DNA of 64,000 bases. Source: Litoditis marina. Taxonomy: Eukaryota > Nematoda > Chromadorea > Rhabditida > Rhabditidae. The translations under genes were made by a program, and so were the position numbers. The notes beneath the pieces are model-generated. The model ran no database searches. It was not told where the DNA came from and saw nothing but the letters and a program-made list of their open reading frames with translations. The stretch covers positions 30,485,521 through 30,549,520 of the forward strand of contig OZ038435.1 in the NCBI GenBank assembly GCA_964036275.1, given 5' to 3'. Positions within the stretch are counted from its first letter, which is position 1; the number at the start of each line of letters is the position of its first letter. Below, piece by piece: positions 43,989-60,738 of the stretch.

Positions 43989-46900
43989 AGGGAGAGAGAA
44001 TAAAAGAGAGTGGGAGAGAAATAGCTCGCGTTTCACGCCCCATCGATCTTCTACTCTCTCGTCATTGACGCTGGCGATTTGCAGAGGATCATGTTTCTAA
44101 GCTCAAAAAAAGGGCATTAGAATACATTACAGGACCCCACCAAAAATAATATAGTCATTCAACAAAATTATATCTAAATGACAATGTAGTTTAAACTTTG
44201 AACCACTATCACTTTAAGAAACTCTTCTTTTGTGCCTGAGTTTCATGTTGAACGGAGATCCCAGTTAATAAACGATGACTGTATCAATACTTATATTCTG
44301 GTGAAAGAAACTTCTTACCAGATGGTTTCACCAAGAGTGGTTGCTGAGGTTGTTGCGGGAGCACAGCCGGACTGAAACTATTGAGGTAACTCACATTCGT
44401 CAAATTTGATAAACGTTGACAGATAACACCTCTTTGAACCCCATACGGTTAATTCATCTACATGTTTATCAATTCATTCGAAGTATACAAGTCAATTCTA
44501 GTCACCAATTGTTAATTTTACCATTACGCTTTTGCAAGTGACATACTTTCAATAATATGAGGTGTCTTTAGCTGGGTATTTATTCCTGAAAAACAAGAAA
44601 TTTTGAACAATTCAGTAGGACAATGTACGTTGTGCCACGCAACCAAACAAAACATGGCAATTTACTGGCTACCACAGCTGTCAATTTCAACCTTTTAAAT
44701 TCTCACCTCTCAGAACGTGCGCTGCTCGAAGGTGTGGACATTTCATCATCGTCGTCGTCAATTTGTATAACCTCCGGCGGCTCAACAGCTTGACTTGGTT
44801 CGGGTCGCTTTATTGCATAGGGTTTCCTGAAAAAAAAACCTTATTATGCAAGAATCAATATACAGAGAAATGAAATCAGCAGAAAGGCAGCTGGTGAATG
44901 CAACAAGACGTAATAAAGTTCTTAAGCGAATCACGCTTATAATAAAACTAATGTATGTAATGATCACTCACTCAACGATGTATAATATCGGACTAGTAAA
45001 CAATACAAATAAAAAAAACTAACCGTGGCAATACAGAAGAGGGTGCGGGCCGTACGGAAGATATCCCAACTCCAGATCGAGGAGGGGCAGGGGCAAGAAG
45101 AGGCGCTTGCCCGGGAGTCCAATATCGTGAACGCATGGAACGAAGTACATCCTTCGGAGATGGAGGAGCACTTACGAGGCGATACGTCTGAAAAGATAAA
45201 TGAGTCAAAATATAATACTGCCGAGAAAATTATGGAATTGCAAGATTAGCTGACAGCTGCCAAACATGAGTTTCCGATAAGCATCCTTATTAAGCGCCGA
45301 AAAAACGAATTCGCTTGTCGAGGCAAAAATTCAAAGAAACACCTCAACTATCTACATAATATTATTGCTGTTGACAGACTAAATACTTTTATAAATCATT
45401 GAGCGATACTCTTATCTTAGCGAGTTGTTTGCATAGGTGGGATAGTGCCAGCCAGATAGTTCCTTAAACAATAATTAAACAGGCAGTTATAGGAAAAGTT
45501 GGAGATCCCCAGATAGCCGACAGCAGAGGTATTGCAATTATGGTTGTTTGTCAAACGATGACAAAGAAGTTTATAGGAGATAGGACTACACTGCGTTCTA
45601 ATTTGCAAAACAAAGCGTACTGCTCACAGGTTTGGCCATTGGTAGAGTACGGTAGACTCCCATACGCTTGAGTCGTCCAATTCGCTCTTCTTCCAAGAGA
45701 ATCTTCTGTTTCTTCCACACAATGCGCAATCTGCACAAGTGTGCCCGTTCGTCTTTAACTTTCCGTTTCAGAAACTCATTCCTGCCCCTGGCAGCAGCTC
45801 GCCTGATTCGCTGTTGGTGAATCAAAGCCTGAAGTCCCGTGGTTGTTTGCTGCGCCTGGAAACGTTGTGTGACTTTCTCTATGTTTGAGCTTTCACTTTA
45901 ATTGAGAGGTACATCGAACAGTGTACACCCAGCTGAGAACCAGTTACAAACATACTTCAAATCTTTGCAAAGCGGAGCGGGACGTCGCTGTTATAGAAAT
46001 ATCACATCGCCACTTTCTGCGACAGTTTGCCAGCGACGCCTCGCACAGATCCCAAGTATACTTGCACAATGCACGCTGTACTTAGTAATATATCAAGTCA
46101 CAAAAAATATATTAATCCATTACTTGAAGATGTACTCAGTGAATGGATAACAATCATAACAGAGAAGAAGAGTAAGAGAAAGGGACAGAGAGAGAGAGAG
46201 AAAACGAGGTAGAGAAGAGAGTACGATTATCTCTAGCCTAGATTAAACGACAGATGCGCTAAAGCGCAACAAAAAGTAAAAGTAATAGGAAAAAAACAAT
46301 GTGTAAACTCACAACATCCATGAGTTTCTCAAACCAGTTAGTCTCGGAAAGATTGACACTTTCACAACCACAGTAGGCTGTCAACAAAGCTATCGACTGG
46401 CGCTCCTCCGCGGTCACACTGACGTTGTTGAACGACGTGTTTCCTTTTCTAAAACAACAGAAAATTGTGAGCTCGAAACTCTAATATATCGCATAAATGA
46501 AAATTCGAATTATTTTTAGTTCAACTGCAAAAAAATAATAATTAAAAAAATTTCGTAACGTACTTTTCAGCTCCAAAAAGTCCAGAGGTACCATTGTCTA
46601 TCACTGAATTTAGGATAAAGTCAGAAGTTTCACTGTTATGAGTCATTTATTATTTGTTATGTGAAAAAGGAGTCGAAAACCAACTGTGAAATTGAATCTT
46701 CGATTATAACGACATCATTTTCCGAGTCACTCGACTCTTCCTTTGAAATAGAGAACTGGTCCATACTGAAAAAATACCATTATTAATAGTATGTATTCAC
46801 ATAAATAAGTATTTTATGTAGAAAAGCAGGATAAGTACAATATACAATCTTGGGTATTTTGAATATCGATCAAAATAAATAGAATCCAGAGACATGCGTG

Positions 46901-49900
46901 GCTTCAATTTGTCATTGTTTCTTTTCAATGCTATATTTCTTTCATTGTTGTCTAAAATTTATATTAAAGATTTGACGAACCTTAAAGGCGATATTCGATC
47001 AACCTCTACAGTTGCTCCCATATGATTCGAACTGTGGACACCTGATGTTGTCGCTGAAAATATTTAAGAGGTTTTGTGGGGAACCGGAAGAGTGATCTGC
47101 CAAAATTGAGAAAAACGAAAAGAAAGCAAAGCATTGAGAAAACTCCTTGAACATGGAAAAATTACCGAATACTGAATACATCAGTGTCAGTAAAGCGGCG
47201 ACCAGTATGTGCCTTTCAAGCAAACGTGATCGTGAACGAAAGATTGTAAAGACTAGAACCGTATCTGGTTGGAAGGAGTTTTCTGAAGTGATAACTTCCC
47301 CTCCTTGATATTTTTGTCAAACCCTATGGGCTCAAGCTACACGGAGCACGGTGCTTTCCAAAAAGATTCAAAGTCCTCACCTTTGTCGTCACAACTTCTC
47401 TTTACATATGTTGTGGACACATCAAACTTTTGATGATCATCGGCGAATTCAAATTCAGTTGGTATGGAGGAGGAACTTGCTGATTTAGAACTATCGATAT
47501 CAACAGATTTCACAAAGGTAGTTGGGTCCCTGTAACAAATAACAACTCAAAATATAAAAAAAATTCAATTGGGACTCGAAGTAAACCTTGGCTGCTAGCA
47601 AGAAGTTCCAAAATCGGATTCGGAAAATGCGTATTAATAATAGTAGCTTTATCTACTGAAAGGAATGACACCTTACGCGTATTAAGACAGACGTGCACAT
47701 AAGATATCAGTTCCGACATATTCACGGACAGTGCACAAACGATAAGTAAAGACCACATAAATGTAAATTTCGTCTTGTAACTTTTTCGCGAACAAAAATT
47801 TTTAATTTGGGAATTTTAGAAATTTATGCAGTTTGCAGTCTATCTCTTTTTTTTTTCAAAAAAAAAAACGGTGTAGTGAAATTTTTCAATGTTGCAAATC
47901 TTAAATTTAAACTATATTTCAAAATCAACTACCATATTTCGGCCGGAGTTCCATCCATTATGGCTGAAGGAATGTGGCCAGTAACATGGGCAGTGAGATC
48001 TTTCGCAGAGAAAAAATTGAATTGAGTTCCGATCGACCTAAAACGAAATATTCAGTGTTTATCAAAGATCCACATGGTAATTTAGTTAAGAAAATTGACT
48101 TCTTCCTTGCTGGGTTTCAGTACGAGCTGTGGGAACTCTCTGGTTACGTTCGAAAATTGAACCATATTTCCGTTTGTAATGATGTAGAGCGTTATCAAGG
48201 TTCTGTCGGTAATGTAACCTATTAATCTGTTGTTAACCTTTCCGCAAAATTGTCCACAAGTCTTCCATTAGTTGACCCGTGTATCAACATTACAAGTGAC
48301 AATTGAGAAAACATGAGACAAACGTACTTTTGCCTGTCAGAACGACCCAGTCTAACGTCGGAGGGCTTTTTCAACTCCAGTACTCTATCCGAATTCCATC
48401 CAGACAGTAGATGTTCGATGTAGGCACTTCGAATCACACTCTCCTCGATTTGTTCATCCGTATCAGTTTTTACTTTGGAACTATCGAGTTGAACATCTTT
48501 CGTATCATACCGATCCACTTCATCTACATGCATATATTCATCAGAAATCTCCGACTCCAGCTTAATATCTCCAGTTGAATAAGATAAAATGCTCATTGGG
48601 TTCGGTGCATGAGATGGCGATGAGTTCACCTCCTGCAATAATTCAACTGTTTTATTTTCTGTCCATTTGGGTACGGAACCACGAGAAAATATGTTAGTTA
48701 AAAGATAGAACAAGAAGAAGTGGTACCATGAAAGACGAGTACTCGTCACGGACATGGTAACTATTAGACATAACAGTTCCAATCAGCTAAGTGATGGACA
48801 ATATTTGCACCGTTTCGTTTCACTTTCAAATACAATAATAAATTCATGAAAAAGTGGGGGCCCAACGAATGTAAGATTTGTCTTCTGCTGTGCGCCCCTT
48901 AGACAACTACTCTCAAATGGAACAGCTACTGCTACAAAAACCGAAAAATACTAATATACTCAAGTATAACTGTTCTATACAAACATACAAAAGTCGTAAA
49001 ATATTTTCTCAAACCTGTAAACTAGAATCTACAAGTCACAGCTGCGAAAGAGAGAACAACTGTTGAATAATATGACAAACGTTATAGCACCTAGAATTGA
49101 AGTAATGACAAAAAATGCCAACCATTGTGCACAAAACCAGGAACTCTATAATTGAGTACGTTGAGTTAACATCTGTGATTTGTAGATTCTAGTTTACAGG
49201 TTTGAGAAAATATTTTACGACTTTTGTATGTTTGTATAGAACAGTTATACTTGAGTATATTAGTATTTTTCGGTTTTTGTAGCAGTAGCTGTTCCATTTG
49301 AGAGTAGTTGTCTAAGGGGCGCACAGCAGAAGACAAATCTTACATTCGTTGGGCCCCCACTTTTTCATGAATTTTTCTCTTTTTGTATACATGCCGTAGG
49401 TATGTGGTTTGATCTGTACGGTGCAGATAAAATTGTTTCCTTAATCAACCACTTGTCAAGTATTACCATCATTCGGAAAAAAATATGACGTCAACATTGC
49501 AGTTCTAGAAACTTAGTTCATCTGCCCTTCAGAATCCCAGAATACGTCATGTTTGAATGAACTTTCATCGTGAATTGACCATTTTTAAGAAACTTCCAGC
49601 ATTCGAAAACATATTTCACGTCAGTTTTTTCAAAAGTTGACGTCATCTGGCCTTCTGAATTCCAGAATAAGTCATATTTAGATAAAGTTTTATCGTTAAT
49701 ATACCATTTTTAAGATATTTTCAGCAGTTGAAAATATATGTGACGTCAACTTTGCACTTTTCAAAAATGACGTCATCTGGTCTCCAGAATCCCAGAATAC
49801 GTCACTCTTAGATTGATTTTCACCGTTAATTGACCCTTTCTAAGATATTTTCAGCATTTGAAAATATATGTGACGTCAACTTTGCACTTTTCCAAAATGA

Positions 49901-51532
49901 CGTCATCTGGTCTCCAGAATCCCAGAATACGTCACTCTTAGATTGAGTTTCACCGTTAATTGACCCTTTCTGAGACATTTTCAGAATTTGAAAATATATG
50001 TGACGTCAACTTTGCACTTTTAAATAATGACGTCATCTGGTCTCCAGAATCCCAGAATACGTCACTCTTAGATTGAGTTTCACCGTTAATTGACCCTTTC
50101 TAAGATATTACCATCATTTGAAAATAAATGTGACGTCAACTTTGCACTTTTCAAAAATGACGTCGTCCGAGCTCCAGAATCCTCGATGACGTCATCAGTA
50201 GAAGACTTACATCTAAATCGATGTCAGTTCATGTGGTGGTATCATACTTCAAATTTTACTTGAATTGGTTAGGACTGAGCTGAGTTATAACGCAATTTGA
50301 TTTACCCCGACAGAGAGGGCGAGAGAGTGCACGAAATGAAGAGACGCAGAGACATTTTCAAAGACCTATAACTTGATGAAAAAAAAATTTTTTCGAAAAA
50401 AAGTTTGCGCCCCCAAGGTTTGAGTGGGATATCTATCGTGTCCCAAATTTTCAGTCAAATCGGTTCACACATACAAATTTCCCAGGAGTGCGCACCTACA
50501 CAGACACACACACACACACACGACGGAAGTTGGCGCTCTTGATGAAGCGAAAACGTCATAACTTTGCTCAAACTTGACCGATTTCGTTCAAATTTCGAAC
50601 ATAGCCTGTAAATGTGCCATAGAAAATCAGCAAATCATAAAAAGTTCTGATTTGCACAATTGGACCTTTTTGAGAGTGAACTAAAAAAATGAAAGCGCGC
50701 ATTAGCCGGACCAAAGACAAATCTCGCACAGCGCTTCGCGCTGCGCGCGATATTCAGTGTAAAGCACTCCAATTGAAAAGTTATGTATACTTGTCTATTG
50801 TCACAAGCAAACTCACTCCGTCACTGATCATGCCGCTATCAACATCAGTATCGTTGTTGGAACAGCCAGGCAAAGAGGGCGACGGAACCGGTGAAAAAGA
50901 CATTGGATGTTCAAAGAATTCTGAAAGGAATGACACACTTGAAAGTCGAAGGTCAGATCTCAGATAGTCCAATTCTCTCCTATGTTCAGTCACACGGTAT
51001 GAATTCAAACTTCCTCTCCGTGTTTTTAACACGTGCATATTTTTCAAAAACGCGAAGCGTTCGAAGAGTTGCTAAAAGTCATTTTGGTTTTTGATTAGAA
51101 AAGTGTAATGAGACAGTTTGGTTGCATACCGTGGGAGTCCATGTACGACTGATAAGAACTATGATTTCTCCACTCGTTCTTAATATATTATGCGTGGTGT
51201 ATGCGACGTTTTATGTACTTTATATTGTCAATTAAGCTCATTAAACTGATGTGAACACCATACAATCAACTTTGCAGATGCGTATCTTTGATCTACATAC
51301 TCTGCTGGAAACAATCATGGACCGCTCGCCTCGCATCGCGTAAACGACTCGATCGTTGTAATTTTTGCTGAGAAAAACTATAGATGTTCTACAGAATCAG
51401 ATGTGTGTATATTTGTAACTAACCAGTGGAATCTTCTACAATTATGGCGTCCTGTTGTTCGCGTTCAGGCGGCACGGGTAAAGCCTCGCGCCGGACGAAC
51501 GGAAGTTTTGGAGGAGGTCGACTAAACATCAT
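43640..51532 (-). CDS. Gene C: probable nuclear protein with SUMO-interaction-like motifs, family not recognised
   Basis: Exons, high to low: 51532-51424, 50920-50817, 48632-48328, 47529-47381, 47096-47004, 46951-46846, 46765-46685, 46632-46564, 46448-46313, 45855-45628, 45187-45024, 44826-44707, 44371-44319, 43890-43866 (25-nt microexon), 43847-43640 (TAG). They sum to 1950 nt, exactly 650 codons including stop, and every phase joins. The start MMFSRPPPKL lies just after a TTTCAG acceptor. Three hydrophobic-acidic patches look like SUMO-interaction motifs: AIIVEDS (residue about 28), VVIIEDS in exon 7 and VIQIDDDDDE in exon 12. A strongly basic helical segment (exon 10, QQRIRRAAARGR to LLEEERIGRLKRMG) could bind nucleic acid or form a coiled coil. 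Pro/Ser-rich ends look disordered. I do not recognise the family; the nuclear role is inference. Confidence 0.7.
43926..44000. repeat. GA microsatellite in gene C intron
   Basis: (GA)n with GGGA variants. Confidence 0.95.
48841..50751. mobile_element. Foldback-plus-satellite element, copy 2
   Basis: Same architecture and nearly the same sequence as 40887-42791: foldback 48843-49375, about six satellite units (49425-50180), then the unique part with a CA microsatellite at about 50500-50520 where copy 1 has GGAAGGACGG repeats. It lies in the second intron of gene C. Confidence 0.75.
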
Positions 51533-51729
51533 TCTGGGAATCTGAAATGATATTGAGAAACACACTATAATAGAACTGTGCATTATAATGACCGCGAGTG
51601 ATGGGAAGATGGGATATGCCTGTAAGGTTGGGGCTCCACGTATACAGTCGGAGGCATACAAAATCAACGAATGATTATGGCTTGTGTGAAGGGATCGGGT
51701 GCGAGAACGTGACGCGGTGTGAAAAAAGG

Positions 51730-51925
51730 CGGTTTACAAATGAAACCTAGTTGCATGTGCTCAAAACTATTGTTCAAATACAACCGGATTGCATCTCAAA
51801 TGCAACCATATTTGTCTACAGTGAGACTTTTTGGTTATATAATGCGATTTTGGTTGCAATTGAGATTCAACTAGATTGCTTCTGAGATGCAACACATTTC
51901 ATTTGAAAGCAACCACTTCCCACAG
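51730..51925. repeat. GCAACC palindromic repeat, copy b
   Basis: Starts GCGGTTTACAAATGAAACC and carries diverged GCAACC/GGTTGC words. Confidence 0.5.
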
Positions 51926-52146
51926 TTGTACTCTGCACTCTGTATATAGATTCGGACCTTAGCTGCCTGAGGGTGCATTTAATCCAGAACTATCCGCGGT
52001 CCTCACAATCACACAGAGTCCATGGTTCGCTTTCTCTCGGTTGATTGACTGAAATGATTTATGCATTATACTCTCCAAAATCTTAACCAGAAATTGTAGC
52101 TCACGCAATATATTGCTTTTGATTTACTTGGGGGGGGGGGGTTATC

Positions 52147-52447
52147 CGGCGGTTTACACATGCAACCAGGTTGCATGCAACCAAAATGCAACCGGGTTGC
52201 ATGTGTTAAGAAAATTTGGTTGCTTTCCAAATGCAACCGGGTTGCTTTTGGTTGCTTTTCGAATGCAGCCAAACACTCAATTTTTGGACATTTTCCTGTT
52301 TTTACTACAATTTGGTTGCTTTTGATTGCATTTGGAAAGCAACCAAAAGCAACCCGGTTGCATTTGGAAAGCAACCAAACTTTCTTAACACATGCAACCC
52401 GGTTGCATTTTGGTTGCATGCAACCCGGTTGCTTGTGTAATTGGCCG
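52147..52447. repeat. GCAACC palindromic repeat, copy c
   Basis: A near-perfect 300-bp inverted repeat: CGGTTTACACATGCAACC at the left, GGTTGCTTGTGTAATTGGCCG at the right. The arms mirror each other through TTGGTTGCTTTCCAAATGC. Confidence 0.65.
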
Positions 52448-52881
52448 GGTTATCCTACCACTTCTACGGCGGGACTGGATCGGGTCTCATATTGACGGTT
52501 AATCTCTAATCTGTTTAGGTAAGCTAACCGGTTTTTGGTTACCCTGTTTTACCGGACAACCGTTGGAAATCTGCAATGAGAAAAGACAATCCTCAGAACT
52601 AGCGCAGAATTTGGTTCTTACTGTTAGTGTTACTATTAGGCAGGGTCCATACTTTTTACGTCGGCGTATTACGCCCTCGTACTTCGTGTACAAATCATGA
52701 TTATCGGTTACTTCCAGCTCGTATAAACTGTGTTTGGTGTCGCGTATTCATATTATTGGACTCTTCAATGTAACGAAATGTGCAAAAAAGATGTAATAGA
52801 ATTTTGAAAATGGAAACACAGTAGAACGACAAACCAATATAAATATATGAATTTTCTCAGTTTCAGTGGAAAACTCAGCAA
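52448..52881. other. Repeat-edge sequence without gene
   Basis: Contains a single element-like end, CAGGGTCCATACTTTTTACG (52642), related to the ends of the 22.8-kb element and the short palindrome at 29846. No partner end or exon was seen. Confidence 0.4.
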
Positions 52882-54496
52882 TTAGTGTTCATAGAAAACG
52901 GGACTTAGCAGGGTATTTGACTGAGGCTTAGATTGCACAACATTTGTCGTAGATTTTCCATAGCTAATTACCAACCCAATGTTTCTGTAAGAGAGAATTT
53001 GGGAACTGTAGAAATCCCCTGCACCCTTCCTTACAACTTTTTGGGATTTCAGACGTATTCGCTGCAGGGTGAAAACCATTTGCGCCATAATGATTAAAAC
53101 AACATCAATATGGCGCAAGTATATAAACGTTAAATAATACACTTTGAGGTACAAAATTTTTACAATACACTGCTGTGAGTTAATTTTGTAGTTGAAAAAA
53201 TATGTAAATTCCATTTGTGGCCTAAAATATTCAAAAACTAATCGATAACCCTGATTTATTCGCGCTATAACAGGTCCTGTCACGAAAATATTTTCGCGCG
53301 GTTTTAGACCTTTAAAGATTCTATCCGCTGAAGTCGAATATTTTGAGCTTTTTCAACTTTGTATAATTCATTTTTATGTATTTAAAACAGAGTTGAGCCC
53401 GCTTACAACATTTTGTATAAACTGGTTTTGTACCGGCCACAGTATAGTGTTCGAGTCACAATATAATAACGAATCAAGGCGATATTCGTCCTGTTCAAAT
53501 ATGGCGACACCCGACTTTATCAGTTTATCATGAGTTTTCCGTCTTGAAAAAGGAATGATATATGGTGGTCTGTTGGCTATATCATACTTCCGTAATCTGT
53601 GATTTTTTTTACACGTGTTTTGAATTAAATAAGTCTGTTTCACCAATGTGCTAAATTATGGTATGGTGCTATCGATTCCAGCAGAGTAGATGTCAATATT
53701 TATATATTCTGCATAATTCCTTACAAAAACATAACATAAAATTCAACACAATACGATCAGATATTCTCGAATCTCGATTTGCTGAAAGGGTGTGAATAAT
53801 GGTTCAGTCTTTTCAATGGAAAAGCTTGTGGTAGTCAGTTCAATTAAAATAAACCTCTTCATGTGGCCCAGAACGGGAATGGTGTACATAATAATTTACT
53901 TCTTCAGGAGCAGAATATTCTATACCCCAGCTTACCGAAACCGTTAGATAATATGTTTTAGAAGCAATAAATTGTTGTTTTCGATTGGATCGTTCGCTAG
54001 GCCGCCTCATCTTTATCATAGTCGTGATTGCTATGCGACCTTTAATAAATTGAAACTCCCATTTTTCTTCCAGTTTCACTTCAAGAGAATTCATTAACAG
54101 AACACCATATATATATCTCTAGTGTCCTCATACACCGCCAAGGGTCTCTCATTTTTCCTGAAACCTCGCGATACATTTTCTTTTTTCAGTCGCAAACCCT
54201 CCAAAATATTTTTGGTTATTGGTTTAGTTTTCACTTGTTTTGTATGAACTTCGCTGTTTTCCAACTCGCGACCTCCACTTTTCATAAAAATTAGTTCACA
54301 ACCCTTCTTATAAGAGACCTTGGCGGTGTATGAGTGTCCTCTTCTTTCTGTCTTTTTTATAGGCAACGGTCCTGTAGCCCTCCTCAACTATAATAATAAT
54401 CAAAACTGGCTCCAAACACTCATTCTGATAGGTGCTGGCAAATACCACCATACATCTCTCAAAAAGTTGCACTCGTTGAAGTTCAGTCATCCTCAT
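52882..54496 (-). CDS. Unresolved cluster of adjacent ORFs, possible intron-poor gene or pseudogene
   Basis: Minus-strand open frames follow each other: 54496-54308 (starts MRMTELQRVQLFERCMV), 54387-54094, 54094-53840, 53646-53374 and 53283-52882. The second and third overlap as TAATG. Three of the frames share a register. The middle parts look protein-like (KTYYLTVSVSWGIEYSAPEE; CDSNTILWPVQNQF). No domain is recognised. It could be one gene with unrecognised introns, a frame-shifted pseudogene, or chance. If real, its start faces the COX8-like gene head to head about 50 bp away. Confidence 0.25.
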
Positions 54497-54544
54497 AACG
54501 TCTATTTCTCTTGTGAATTTAAATTCATTTCATTGAATTTCAGA

Positions 54545-55316
54545 ATGCTGAACCGTGCCCTTCTCTCTGTTGCCCGCAGCCCAGTTGCTCGTCGTGCTCT
54601 CCACAAGGGAATCGACTCTACTCCCCCTTTGAGATTTACCTCAATCTCGGAGAAGGTGATTCATATTATTTCAATATACTCAGCTTGAAAATAACTGACG
54701 CTTCTGACGATTAAAGCATAGGTACTAGCTACGTGCCAGTAAGTGAAAATAATATATGCGTGGAACCTAACTACTACGGTATGACCACTTGCCAAAGTGA
54801 TGAATCCTTCCGGATATTTTACATGTGAAATATTCTTATTTTGATTTTTTTTTTATATATCATGATGGCAAATGAAATTTACAATATCTAGAAATGAGAT
54901 ACAAATGCGTGAAGTTACAATATTTTTGAATAGCAGCTGTTCAGGTTGCACTCTACGGCATCATCGCGGTATCCTTCCTGTCGTATCCTACTTACGTTCT
55001 GTTGAACCTCAACAACCTCCGCCCCATGGTGATTACCTTTTTTCTTCTTCTTCAAGTTTTTGCAATGTTCTTGTGTAACATCATGTCGTGTAGTTCACGC
55101 TCACCACAATCTTTCATTTCATACGTTTCAGCAGATTGCAGGTTCTTCGATACGTTTTTTGGGATTGAATCATCGTAGTTTCCACTTTCATCGGCTTCTT
55201 CCTGCAATTGGGCTAATTCATTTCAAAATCAATCAAGTTTTGACTTTCAGCAAGATAACGTGTTGAGCGAGGAAGTTCAAGCTAAGATCGATGCCATCCG
55301 CGCTTCCCGTCAGTAG
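54545..55316 (+). CDS. Small mitochondrial inner-membrane protein, COX8-like cytochrome oxidase subunit
   Basis: Three exons, 54545-54655, 54945-55028 and 55251-55316 (TAG), give 86 residues, all phase 0. The ATG comes 1 nt after a TTTCAG acceptor, suggesting trans-splicing. The N-terminus is a basic amphipathic presequence (MLNRALLSVARSPVARRALH), followed by HKGIDSTPPLRF, one membrane segment (LYGIIAVSFLSYPTYVLL), NNLRP and a charged tail. The PP motif before a single membrane helix and RP after it resemble COX8; COX7-type subunits are an alternative. Such subunits sit at the edge of complex IV. AATAAA is at 55340-55345. It converges with the EF-Tu gene, 3' ends about 560 bp apart. Confidence 0.72.
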
Positions 55317-55878
55317 ATAGACATTTGAGTCGAACGTCGAATAAATGTATTTGTAGTATTTTCTTCTCGATTGTTATTAGTTAGGTGAATGAAATGACTG
55401 TGGGTCCATACAAAAAGGAACAGAGTTCAGACCGGCGTTATAATGGCAATTTTTAGCCACATCACACCGGCCACAAGTTATCGTGACAGTGTTTTAGCAA
55501 CCGCTAAATTTTCTTGAAAAAAAAACTTGGTTTCGTTATTTGTTAAAAGCTGAAATTGAGTGAGTGGCAGAAGCGTGGCATTGGCGACTACTGCTGTATC
55601 AGATTACTGCTCTGATTTCAGATACAAGATTTCAGAATCAGACTACTGCTGTATCAGATCAGCGTGGCGACTACTGCTGTATCAGATTCCTTACAAAACT
55701 CAACCCGTCCCGCTAAATTCCCACAACCGCCTCGCTGTCGACGGGACGAATGCTCATTTCAAAAACAAATTTATTATATAACAACTTCCACGAAATATTA
55801 TAAGTAACGATGAAATAACGAGCCTAAACTATAAACAGACAACATAAACACTACATTTCACAACTATGATGATCGAAA
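55317..55878. other. Spacer between convergent COX8-like and EF-Tu genes
   Basis: This holds the COX8-like 3' UTR with AATAAA at 55340 and, on the other strand, the EF-Tu 3' UTR. A short tandem repeat of a CTGCTGTATCAGAT-type unit occurs at about 55590-55690. No coding sequence or RNA gene was seen. Confidence 0.6.
55340..55345 (+). terminator. Polyadenylation signal of the COX8-like gene
   Basis: AATAAA 24 bp after the stop codon, typical spacing for nematodes. Confidence 0.8.
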
Positions 55879-59954
<4,076 letters not shown>

Positions 59955-60738
59955 CTGTTGTTCACATCTTGATAGACCTCCGAGAACTTCTAAAAACGAT
60001 ATGTTCAATTCCATCAATTTACCCCCACCAAGAACTTCCGAACTTCCTAGTATCATAATTTTTATTCCATATTTTTTGGGAATACTATAGACCAAACTTC
60101 TGAGTAAGCATGAAACTTCAGCTAGAATGCATCATGATATGCATTCCCGAAATATCCAACGTCAGTTTCAAACAAACTCACTACTTGTCGAAGGCAAGGA
60201 CCGATTTAGAAAAGATAATATTTGCATCCTGATCGGTCGCGCGGGTACACGCTGTAATGGAGAAACTTTAAAGTTGAAGCTTGGAGAAGATTAAGAGAAA
60301 TAACTTGAAAAAAATACAAAATTTGTTAGAGAAGAGAAAATTATTTCCCTAGTACGCATTGACCACATGACAATATGATTCTGTAAAACACAAGCAGGGC
60401 GATCGTAAATTGATAGCAGCGGAGGAAAAAATTCACCAACAGTATTGACACACGACGTGGCTAAATTATAGTGAAAACATGAGGCACTTGAAACCATCTC
60501 AGCAAACACTTTCAACATAACGCACCAAATAAATATTTATTATTATACCTCCCTATATTTATTCATATCAGAAAAAAACGTTATCACAATCGTTGGAACT
60601 AGATGAAACAATGATTATCATACAAACACAATTATATTTCTTAACAGTATTAGCGCGACTAACAACCCAGTAATTACGAATAGAACGATCGATTCAAGAA
60701 AAAATGTTACAGAAAATACAGAATAATGTTAGCAATAA
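59955..60738. other. Spacer between gene F and EF-Tu
   Basis: Upstream of the EF-Tu start and downstream of the gene F stop, both on the minus strand. No exon-like frame or repeat was recognised here. Same-strand tandem genes could be an operon, but a gap of nearly 0.8 kb is long for one. Confidence 0.5.

Noticed and set aside
44530..44590. Extra gene C exon reading NTQLKTPHIIE
   Set aside because: It has good splice sites, but its phase (1) cannot follow the preceding exon (phase 2); joining 44707 directly to 44371 keeps the frame.
53840..54387. TAATG overlap as a bacterial operon or contamination
   Set aside because: Flanking genes are spliced nuclear genes on the same contig, and one overlap alone does not indicate bacterial DNA.
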